From Sphingomonas sp. PAMC 26621 (GTDB taxonomy: Bacteria; Pseudomonadota; Alphaproteobacteria; Sphingomonadales; Sphingomonadaceae): 64,000 nucleotides of DNA. This document shows, piece by piece, positions 53,218-60,637 of the stretch. Location of the stretch: positions 1 to 64,000 of the forward strand of contig NZ_AIDW01000024.1 in assembly GCF_000251145.1 (NCBI RefSeq), in the 5' to 3' direction. The notes under the pieces are model-generated. The model was not told the origin of the DNA and did no database searches. It saw only the letters and a program-made list of their open reading frames with translations. How positions within the stretch are numbered: position 1 is the first letter of the stretch; every line of letters begins with the position of its first letter. A program made the translations under genes and the position numbers.

Positions 53218-54012
53218 ATGGACACGCCCCCCGCCGCGGCCCCAGCCATGGCCCAAACCACGGCCCCCGTCGCTGATGCGCCCGCCGATCCCGTGGCACC
53301 GATCCGCGCGCCGCGGGGCAAGGGCCGGCGGTTGCGGGGGGCGATCGCGCACAAGCTTGGCGTGGCGATCCTGTCCGGCGAGTTCGCACCGGGCGAGACG
53401 CTGTCGAGCGAAGTCGTGTTCGCGGAATCGCTCGACGTCTCGCGCAGCGCCTATCGCGAGGGGATCCAGGTGCTGACCGCCAAGGGCCTGGTCGAAAGCC
53501 GCCCGAAGACCGGCACCCGCGTACTCCCGCGCGACCGGTGGAACCTTCTCGATCCCGACGTCCTCGCCTGGGCCTTCGCGGGCGAACCCGATCCGCAACT
53601 GGTGCGCAGCCTGTTCGAATTGCGGCTGATCATCGAACCCGCCGCCGCCGGTATCGCTGCCACCTCGCGCGATCGCGCCGATCTCAAGCAGATGAAGGAC
53701 GCGCTCGCCGCGATGCGCCGCCATTCGCTCGCGACCGAGCCAGGCCGCACCGCCGACCGCCAGTTCCACGATGCGATCCTCCGCGCGACGCGCAACGACG
53801 CGCTGGTCGTGCTGAGCGCGTCGATCGGCGCTGCGGTAAGCTGGACGACGCAGTTCAAGCAGCGGTCGCGCGCGCTGCCGCGCAACCCGATCCCCGATCA
53901 TGTCCTGGTCTATGAAGCGATCGCCGCCGCCGATGCGACGGCGGCCAGCGCGGCGATGCGGCGGCTGGTCGAGCTCGCGCTTGAGGATACGCAGAGCGCG
54001 ATGGCGGGCTAG
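53218..54012 (+). CDS. GntR/FadR-subfamily transcriptional regulator
   Basis: The 264-residue protein has an N-terminal Ala/Pro-rich lead, a GntR winged helix (LGVAILSGEFAPGETLSSEV, then FAESLDVSRSAYREGIQVL and GLVESRPKTGTRVLPR) and an FCD effector domain (LVRSLFELRLIIEPAAAGIA; DRQFHDAILRATRNDALVVL). FadR-type regulators of this form often respond to sugar acids or intermediates of sugar degradation. I chose ATG 53218; GTG 53212 and longer frames are possible. Convergent with the cupin_8 gene, it stands at the edge of the carbohydrate locus and is its most likely local regulator. Confidence 0.88.
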   Translation: MDTPPAAAPAMAQTTAPVADAPADPVAPIRAPRGKGRRLRGAIAHKLGVAILSGEFAPGETLSSEVVFAESLDVSRSAYREGIQVLTAKGLVESRPKTGTRVLPRDRWNLLDPDVLAWAFAGEPDPQLVRSLFELRLIIEPAAAGIAATSRDRADLKQMKDALAAMRRHSLATEPGRTADRQFHDAILRATRNDALVVLSASIGAAVSWTTQFKQRSRALPRNPIPDHVLVYEAIAAADATAASAAMRRLVELALEDTQSAMAG

Positions 54013-54024
54013 CGTCCGCCGCCG

Positions 54025-55044
54025 TCAGCCGCCGCGTAGCAGCTTCATCACCGCGGCGCGGATCCGCCCGTAATTTCCGGCCCGCAGCGACCCGAGGATG
54101 CCATGCTGCGCCGCGGGCAGATGTGCCAGCGGATGCCCGTCGGGGCGGAACACATAATGGTCGAAGAACGCCCGCCACGCCGCGCGTTCGGCGTCGGGGC
54201 GCTCGGCGATCGCGATCATCGCGAGCAGCATCGTCGTATAGGGCGCGTCCGGACCGCTCGCGAAACCGTCCCACCAGTAATTGACCAGCAGGTTGAACGG
54301 CGCGGTCGCCTCGACCGAATGCCACCACAGCTTCGGCATATACAGCGCATCCCCCGCCGCCAGGTCGAACACCAGCGCGCGCGCGCGGGCGGCGGCGAAA
54401 TCGGGGTAGCGGGGATCGTCCGGCGCGGCACCGGCGGCGAGGCTGACGGGCTGGCCCGCCATCGTGTGGTCGATCGGCCCGACATACAGGCTGGTGATCG
54501 CATCGGGCGGATACAGCGTGAAACGCCGCGTCCCCGCCACCACGCAGGCGAGATTGTCGAACGTGTCGTAATGGCAGGCAACCGAGGACGCGGTACCGAC
54601 CCAGATCCGCGGTCGCACCGTCGGCGGGAGGATCGGAAGACTGTTCTCGGCCGCGAAGCCGGGGAGATAGGCGTCGGTCGGCAACGAACCGAGATACATC
54701 GACCGCGCGCCAGGCGTGGCAGCCGCGTCGGCGATCCGCGTCAGTGCCGCGCCGAACGGCATCGTCTCGCGGGTGAAATTGAACCCCGCCAGGTCCTTTC
54801 CATAATCATAGCGTCCGGCGATCGCGGGATCACCGATGAACGCTTCGGCACTTTGCCCGGCATCGAAGCGCGCGAGATAGTCCAGCAAGGCAGCGCGCGA
54901 TCCGTCGTGCGACCGGACAACCGGCCAGTCCGCGCACAGCCCGCGCAGCACGACCGGGCGGCCAGGCACCGCGACGTCACGAACGAAACGTTCGGGATCG
55001 GGCGAGGCCGACTGTTCGACCCGGACTTCGCCGTTCGCGGTCAC
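54025..55044 (-). CDS. Cupin_8 / JmjC-like protein
   Basis: The protein of about 339 residues has a JmjC/cupin_8 fold with the iron-binding HxD in VACHYDTFDN and the distal His in MPKLWWHSVEA. The PVVLRGLCADWPVV lead is the usual family start. Family members are Fe(II)/2-oxoglutarate hydroxylases; substrates in this genomic setting are unknown. I chose GTG 55044, one base after the SapC stop; the frame is open to ATG 55089. The SapC-cupin_8 pair next to a TonB receptor and a halogenase-family gene is a recurring sphingomonad arrangement. Confidence 0.83.
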   Translation of the reverse strand: MTANGEVRVEQSASPDPERFVRDVAVPGRPVVLRGLCADWPVVRSHDGSRAALLDYLARFDAGQSAEAFIGDPAIAGRYDYGKDLAGFNFTRETMPFGAALTRIADAAATPGARSMYLGSLPTDAYLPGFAAENSLPILPPTVRPRIWVGTASSVACHYDTFDNLACVVAGTRRFTLYPPDAITSLYVGPIDHTMAGQPVSLAAGAAPDDPRYPDFAAARARALVFDLAAGDALYMPKLWWHSVEATAPFNLLVNYWWDGFASGPDAPYTTMLLAMIAIAERPDAERAAWRAFFDHYVFRPDGHPLAHLPAAQHGILGSLRAGNYGRIRAAVMKLLRGG

Positions 55045-55045
55045 C

Positions 55046-55723
55046 TCATGCGGTCCGGTCGTTGCGCAGGCGCGCGAGCCGATGGACATGCTGGACCGAG
55101 AGGATCACCGCGTAGATCCGCGAGAGATCGCCGGTTCGGAACAGTTCGAGCACGGTCCGGTCGTCGAGGTCGGCGAGCGTATCCCGGCTGATCGTGTACA
55201 GGCCCTCGACCGCGAGACGCTCGCCATCGTCGAAGTTGAACGAGAGGTCGATCGGCTCGACCAGCTTGAGCGCGAGCAGCCGCGCGAGGAACTGTTCGGT
55301 GTGCGGCACCCCCGCGTGAAGCTGCCCCAAGGCGCGCTGGATTCCGCGCAGGACCGGCGCGGGCGTGCCGTCGGCTTCGAACATCGGCTCGCCCATGCCG
55401 CTCGTTAAGCGCGGATGCGTGCGGTCGATCGCGATATTCTCGTCCGAGACGTAAAAGCCTTCGCGCACGACGTCGAGCAACCGCCGCGCCTGATCGCGAT
55501 CGGCCGAGTCGCCGACGAGGTTTTCGCCCGGTTTCAGTCCGAGCATTGCGCCGGCGTAAAACGCCCCGGTCTCCGCATTCTTGCAGAACAGGATCGGAAA
55601 ATGCGCCGCGACCGAGTCGAACTCACCAAGCACGATCTGGACGAAATGTCGGTCGCGCGACTCCGCGCGCGCTACCGACAAGGCATTGTGCGCATGGACA
55701 TTCAGGATTTCCAACGCCGTCAT
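55046..55723 (-). CDS. SapC-family protein
   Basis: The 225-residue protein begins MTALEILNVHAHNALSV. It contains FPILFCKNAETGAFYAGAML, the SapC_FixL signature, then GFYVSDENIAIDR and LSFNFDDGERLAVEGLYTI. The ATG at 55723 follows GGGGAG. The family is named after a Campylobacter S-layer-associated protein, but in alpha- and gammaproteobacteria it is found with TonB receptors and tryptophan-halogenase-like genes; its biochemistry is not established. The cupin_8 gene follows with a one-base gap after the stop. No signal peptide. Confidence 0.85.
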   Translation of the reverse strand: MTALEILNVHAHNALSVARAESRDRHFVQIVLGEFDSVAAHFPILFCKNAETGAFYAGAMLGLKPGENLVGDSADRDQARRLLDVVREGFYVSDENIAIDRTHPRLTSGMGEPMFEADGTPAPVLRGIQRALGQLHAGVPHTEQFLARLLALKLVEPIDLSFNFDDGERLAVEGLYTISRDTLADLDDRTVLELFRTGDLSRIYAVILSVQHVHRLARLRNDRTA

Positions 55724-55841
55724 CCGATCGCACTCCCCGCCGCTGCCCCGGATCACCGCCGGGTGCGCGCCGGGAATAGGCCTCCCGTGGCGGCTCCGCC
55801 AAGTCCAAGATTGCGATTTTCGCATTACACCGACAAATAGC

Positions 55842-55870
55842 TTGCATCACTTTTGTGGTAGCGATACCAA
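55842..55870 (+). promoter_or_regulatory. Promoter and xyl-box-like operator of the TonB receptor gene
   Basis: TTGCAT (55842-55847), a 17-base spacer and TACCAA (55865-55870) form a promoter. The near-palindrome TGGTAGCGATACCA (55856-55869) overlaps the -10. With a central CG it fits a LacI-family operator and is close to the xylose boxes (TGGTAGCG...) known from Xanthomonas and Caulobacter-type XylR regulons. No LacI-family gene is in the window. The gap is shared with the divergent SapC gene. Confidence 0.55.
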
Positions 55871-55945
55871 ATAGGCCATCACGACGGTCACGCAAGGCCG
55901 CGTCGCAACGAGAATAAGAAACGTCCCGTCAAGGAGGGGATTACG

Positions 55946-58900
55946 ATGCATTTGATCCAGCACACGGATTCCGCGCATGCGCTGCGCCAGCGCCGCAAGC
56001 GCCTGTTGATCGGCGCGACCAGCCTGGTTGCGCTATCGCTCGGCACTCCGGCATTTGCACAAGTCAGCGCGCAGAACGCACAGACCGACCAACCAGCCCC
56101 GGTCCAGCCCGCTGTCCCCGCTACGAGCCCGACGCTGTCCGCAAGCGAGGCAGGGACTCCGCAGGACGAGGCCACCGCGCCCGACGCCGCCAAGTCCAAT
56201 ACCGCCGCCACGCCCGGCGATACCGCCGGCGAGGACATCATCGTCACCGGCCTGCGCGGCTCGCTCCAACGCAACCTCGACATCAAGCGCAACGCGACTG
56301 GCGTGGTCGATGCGATTTCGGCCGAAGACATCGGCAAGTTCCCGGATTCGAACGTCGCGGCGTCGCTCCAGCGCCTCCCCGGCGTGTCGATCCAGCGCGC
56401 GGGGACGCGCGGCGAAGCGACGGGGATCACCGTCCGCGGCTTCGGCGGCGATTTCAACACCACGCTGTACGACGGTCGGCGCATTTCGACCGGCACGGGT
56501 GGCCGCCAGATCGACTTCTCGACCGTCGGTTCCGATTTCATCGGCCAGTTGAGCGTGCTCAAGACCCCCGACGTATCGCTGACCGCCAGCTCGATCGGCG
56601 CGACCGTCAACATCGAATTCCCCAAGCCGTTCGATCATCCCGGCTTCCGTTTCGCCGCGAGCGGCTCGGGCTCGATCCAGGATCGCTCGGACAGCGTCGT
56701 CCCCACCGCCGGCCTGTTGTTGAGCGACACCTTCGCCAACGACACGTTGGGCGTGCTGGCCGACTTCATCTACACGCGGCGCGATACCGATTCGAACCGC
56801 GTGTCGGTGCAGGGCTGGCCGGGCGGTTATTACGCTCCGTGCCAGTTGCAGGGTTCCACCAGCACCAACTGCGCGCCGACCAGCGACGCGACGAGCGCGG
56901 CCTATGCCGATCCGCGCAATCGGCAGAACGTCGCGGGCTTCTTCCCGCAGCAATATCTTATCAACAAGGAATCGACCAAGGACGAGCGGTATGACGGCCG
57001 CATCGCGCTGCAATGGCATCCCTCGGACGATCTGATGGTGACGATCGACGACAATTTCTCGCGCCAGACCGTCGTCACCGACGTCAACAACGTCGGCTTC
57101 TGGTTCAACCAGGGCGCGCTTCGCAACGTCGTGCTCGACCAGAACGGGCAAGTCACCAATTTCACCCAGACCGGCACCCCGACCGACTTCGGCGCGCAGA
57201 TCAACACCCAGGTGCTGCAGACCAACCAGATTGGCGGCAACGTCAAGTGGGACGTCGGCGAGCATTTCACGGTGGATGGCGATCTGTCCTATTCGAAGAG
57301 CTGGCTGAACCCCGAACGGGATACGATCGGCAGCCAGAGCGGCGACATCGGCTATGGCAACGCGCTCGGTGTCACCACCGGGCTGCAGATCCTCGGAAAC
57401 AGTGACAAGGCGTTCCCCGTCCTGACGACGTACGGGCCAAACGGCAGCGCGGCGAACTATGCCAACACCGGGCTGATCGGGTCGCATGTCGCGGTCAACC
57501 AGACGCAGAACAATACCGATGAGCTGAAGCAGGCCCGGCTGACCGCAACCTGGAAGCAGGACGACGTCACCCTGAAGGTCGGCGGGCAATACATCGAGGA
57601 CCGGTTCAAGCTCTCCAACCAGAGCACGTTCACCAACAATTACTGGCAGGCGTATGCTGGCTACGGTGCGGCGTCAGGCAGCAAGACGGGCATCAACCCG
57701 CTGCCCGCCAGCCTGTACCAGGGCACGATCAGCCTCGCGAACTTCATCCCGGGATATAAGGGCACGCTTCCGCCCTCGTTGCTGATGTACAGCCCGATCG
57801 CATTCCAGAACTTCCTGACGGGCCTCGGCAATCCGCAGACCCAGACGATCCCCGGCTTCAACGCTGGTGCCAATATTCCGTCGTTCACGGGCAATTTCGA
57901 TCAGGCGGTCGATCCGGGCAGCGTGCAGGACGTCAAGGAAGCGACGTGGTCGCTCTACTTCAGCGCCGCCTTCAAGACCGAGATCGCCGGCATGCCGCTC
58001 AATTTCGCGGCGGGCGTGCGCAATGAGAACACGCATCTGACCTCGACCGGTCAGGGCCGTCTGCCGCTGGTCCTGACGACCAGCGCGGCCGACCCGACGC
58101 TGCTCTCGATCCCCAACTATTCCTCGCTTCAGGGTGTCACGACCAAGAGCAACTATTCATATCTGCTGCCGTCGCTCGATGTCCGCCTGGGCGTCACCGA
58201 CAGGCTGCAGGTCCGGTTCGATGCTTCGCGTACGCTGACCCGGCCGAGCCTCAACCTGCTGACGCCGGTGCTCAACGTCGGTAACGGTCAACGCGTCGGC
58301 GCGCTGACGGCGTCGGGGGGCAACCCCAACCTGAAGCCCTATCTCGCCGACAACTTCGACGTCGCGGCGGAATGGTACTACAAGCGCAACTCCTATCTGT
58401 CGGTCGACTTCTTCCTGAAGAACGTCAGCAACTTCATCGTTGGCGGCGTGACGCGGCAGCCGATCAACGGCGTGGTCGACCCGACCACCGGGCAGCTCGC
58501 CAGCTTTGCCGTCACGCAGCAGGTCAACGGGCCTGACGCGACGGTCCGCGGCGTCGAACTGGCGTGGCAGCAGGTCTTCGGCGACACCGGCTTCGGCTTC
58601 AATGCCAACGCCACCTTCGTCAACACCAACAAGCCGTATGATGCGACCAATCTCTCGCAGACCGGCTTCGCGGTGACGGGCCTGGCGAATTCGGCGAATT
58701 TCGTCGGCTTCTATGACAAGCACGGCTTCCAGTTCCGCGCCGCGGTCAACTGGCGCGACAAGTATCTGCTGCAGTTCGGGCAGGCGCAGAACACCGGCCA
58801 GTTCGGGTCCGAGCCGACCTTCGTCAATTCGAGCCTCCAGCTCGACCTGACGAGCAGCTACGACATCACCAAGCAGGTCAGCGTGTTCGGCGAAGTCCAG

Positions 58901-59008
58901 AACGTCAACAACAACCAGCAGAGCACTTCCGGTCGGTTCGCCAACCAGTTGCTCGACGTCTATGATTATGGCCGCCGCTACGTGTTCGGCGTCCATTACC
59001 GCTTCTGA
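55946..59008 (+). CDS. TonB-dependent receptor (carbohydrate type)
   Basis: The 1020-residue outer-membrane protein has a signal peptide (RLLIGATSLVALSLGTPAFA) and a proline/alanine-rich lead, then the TonB-box region EDIIVTGLRGSLQRNLDIK, the plug (IGKFPDSNVAASLQRLPGVS) and a long 22-strand barrel ending in YVFGVHYRF with terminal Phe. The motif GLRGSLQ..L..KR marks the group common in sphingomonad and xanthomonad carbohydrate uptake. The ATG follows CAAGGAGGGG. The operator-like sequence in its promoter and the GH3 gene downstream suggest import of xylo-oligosaccharides or related sugars. Intact, unlike the receptor at 44.3 kb. Confidence 0.93.
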   Translation: MHLIQHTDSAHALRQRRKRLLIGATSLVALSLGTPAFAQVSAQNAQTDQPAPVQPAVPATSPTLSASEAGTPQDEATAPDAAKSNTAATPGDTAGEDIIVTGLRGSLQRNLDIKRNATGVVDAISAEDIGKFPDSNVAASLQRLPGVSIQRAGTRGEATGITVRGFGGDFNTTLYDGRRISTGTGGRQIDFSTVGSDFIGQLSVLKTPDVSLTASSIGATVNIEFPKPFDHPGFRFAASGSGSIQDRSDSVVPTAGLLLSDTFANDTLGVLADFIYTRRDTDSNRVSVQGWPGGYYAPCQLQGSTSTNCAPTSDATSAAYADPRNRQNVAGFFPQQYLINKESTKDERYDGRIALQWHPSDDLMVTIDDNFSRQTVVTDVNNVGFWFNQGALRNVVLDQNGQVTNFTQTGTPTDFGAQINTQVLQTNQIGGNVKWDVGEHFTVDGDLSYSKSWLNPERDTIGSQSGDIGYGNALGVTTGLQILGNSDKAFPVLTTYGPNGSAANYANTGLIGSHVAVNQTQNNTDELKQARLTATWKQDDVTLKVGGQYIEDRFKLSNQSTFTNNYWQAYAGYGAASGSKTGINPLPASLYQGTISLANFIPGYKGTLPPSLLMYSPIAFQNFLTGLGNPQTQTIPGFNAGANIPSFTGNFDQAVDPGSVQDVKEATWSLYFSAAFKTEIAGMPLNFAAGVRNENTHLTSTGQGRLPLVLTTSAADPTLLSIPNYSSLQGVTTKSNYSYLLPSLDVRLGVTDRLQVRFDASRTLTRPSLNLLTPVLNVGNGQRVGALTASGGNPNLKPYLADNFDVAAEWYYKRNSYLSVDFFLKNVSNFIVGGVTRQPINGVVDPTTGQLASFAVTQQVNGPDATVRGVELAWQQVFGDTGFGFNANATFVNTNKPYDATNLSQTGFAVTGLANSANFVGFYDKHGFQFRAAVNWRDKYLLQFGQAQNTGQFGSEPTFVNSSLQLDLTSSYDITKQVSVFGEVQNVNNNQQSTSGRFANQLLDVYDYGRRYVFGVHYRF

Positions 59009-59020
59009 TGTTCCTCCCCT

Positions 59021-59052
59021 GGGGGGTGCCGTATCGGCACCCCCCGTTTTTT
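59021..59052 (+). terminator. Rho-independent terminator between receptor and halogenase-family gene
   Basis: GGGGGGTGCC-GTATC-GGCACCCCCC is a perfect 10-bp stem followed by GTTTTTT. It begins 12 bases after the receptor stop and ends 14 bases before the next start codon, on the same strand. It should limit read-through into the halogenase-family gene. Confidence 0.88.
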
Positions 59053-59066
59053 GGTAATCGGGGTCC

Positions 59067-60608
59067 ATGCAGACCGTCAGCAACATCGTCATCGTCGGCG
59101 GCGGAACAGCCGGCTGGCTGACCGCGGGGATCATTGCGGCGCGCCATCAGGGCCGGATGCCGGGTGGCTTCACGGTGACGCTCGTCGAATCCCCCAACAC
59201 CCCGATCATCGGGGTCGGCGAAGGTACCTGGCCGACGCTGCGCGCGACGCTTTCGAAAATGGGCGTGTCGGAGAGCGATTTCTTTCGCGAATGCAACGCC
59301 TCGTTCAAACAGGGCGCGCGCTTCGCCCGCTGGACCACCGGCGAGCCCGATGAGGGCTATTACCACCCGTTGATGCTGCCGCAGGGCTTTTCGCGCGTGA
59401 ACCTGGCCGAGCACTGGATCGCGGACCCCAAGGGGCAGAGCTTTTGCGACATGGTGTCGCCGCAAGGCCAGCTATGCGACGACGGCCTTGCCCCCAAGAC
59501 GATCGCGACGCCCGAATATGAAGCGGTCGCGAATTACGCCTATCATCTCGACGCGGGCAAGTTCGCGGGCTTTCTCCAGCGGCATTGCTGCGAGAAACTC
59601 GGCGTCCGCCACGTCCTCGCCGACGTCCGGCACGCGACCCAGGCCGACAATGGCGACATCCTGAGCGTCGTCACCGAACAGGCGGGCGAAATTCCGGGCG
59701 ACCTGTTCATCGACTGCACCGGTTTTGCCGCGCTGCTGATCGGCAAGACGCTCGGCGTCCCCTTCAAGAGCTGCGCCGACACGCTGTTCTGCGACACAGC
59801 GCTCGCGGTGCAATTGCCGCATGAGGACCCGGACGGGCCGATCGCATCGCACACGATCTCGACCGCACAATCGTCGGGGTGGATCTGGGACATCGGCCTG
59901 CCGACACGGCGCGGAGTCGGGCATGTCTTCTCGAGCAGCCATATCTCGGTCGATGCCGCCGAGCAGGAACTGCGCGCCTATCTCGGCCCGGCGGGCAAGG
60001 ACCTGCCGGTGCGCAAGCTCGCGATCCGCGCGGGGCACCGCGAGACCTTCTGGAAGAACAATTGCGTCGCGATCGGGCTGGCGGCGGGGTTCCTCGAACC
60101 GCTCGAGGCGTCTGCGATCGTCCTGATCGAACTCTCCGCCAAGCTGATCGCCGAGCAGATGCCGGTGTGCCGCGAAGTGATGGACATCCTCGCCGCGCGG
60201 TTCAATGCGACGACGCACTATCGCTGGGGACGGATCATCGATTTCCTCAAGCTGCATTATGTGCTGACCAAGCGCACCGACAGCGATTTCTGGCGCGACA
60301 ACGTCCGGCCCGAGACGATCCCCGACCGGTTGCAGGACCTGATGACGCTGTGGCGCTACCAGCCGCCGTGGTTCCTCGACGAATTCGACCGGGTCGAGGA
60401 AGTCTTCCCCGCGGCAAGCTATCAATATGTCCTGTACGGCATGGGCTTCCATACGCAGGTCGCGCGCGATGCGATCGCCGGGGATACCCGGATCGCGGAC
60501 CAGGCCCGGCGCGAGGCCGCGACCCAGACCGAGCGGATGCGCCACGGACTTCCGCGCCACCGCGATTTGATCCGCAAGATCGTCGAGCGCGGGCTGCCGA
60601 CGATCTGA
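59067..60608 (+). CDS. Tryptophan-halogenase-family flavoprotein
   Basis: The 513-residue protein has an N-terminal FAD fold (IVIVGGGTAGWLTAGI, GxGxxG) and the family lysine K81 in RECNASFKQGARFARW, equivalent to the catalytic Lys of PrnA-type halogenases. The second signature WxWxIP reads WIWDIG (W272-G277), so Pro is replaced by Gly. The C-terminus is halogenase-like (FLEPLEASAIVLIELS). Start ATG 59067 follows CGGGGTCC, 14 bases after a strong terminator. Family members with TonB receptors and GH genes have no proven halogenation role; a glycan-linked or other flavin reaction is possible. Confidence 0.88.
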   Translation: MQTVSNIVIVGGGTAGWLTAGIIAARHQGRMPGGFTVTLVESPNTPIIGVGEGTWPTLRATLSKMGVSESDFFRECNASFKQGARFARWTTGEPDEGYYHPLMLPQGFSRVNLAEHWIADPKGQSFCDMVSPQGQLCDDGLAPKTIATPEYEAVANYAYHLDAGKFAGFLQRHCCEKLGVRHVLADVRHATQADNGDILSVVTEQAGEIPGDLFIDCTGFAALLIGKTLGVPFKSCADTLFCDTALAVQLPHEDPDGPIASHTISTAQSSGWIWDIGLPTRRGVGHVFSSSHISVDAAEQELRAYLGPAGKDLPVRKLAIRAGHRETFWKNNCVAIGLAAGFLEPLEASAIVLIELSAKLIAEQMPVCREVMDILAARFNATTHYRWGRIIDFLKLHYVLTKRTDSDFWRDNVRPETIPDRLQDLMTLWRYQPPWFLDEFDRVEEVFPAASYQYVLYGMGFHTQVARDAIAGDTRIADQARREAATQTERMRHGLPRHRDLIRKIVERGLPTI

Positions 60609-60637
60609 CCCGTCCTTTCACCGACCAGAGGTACATC

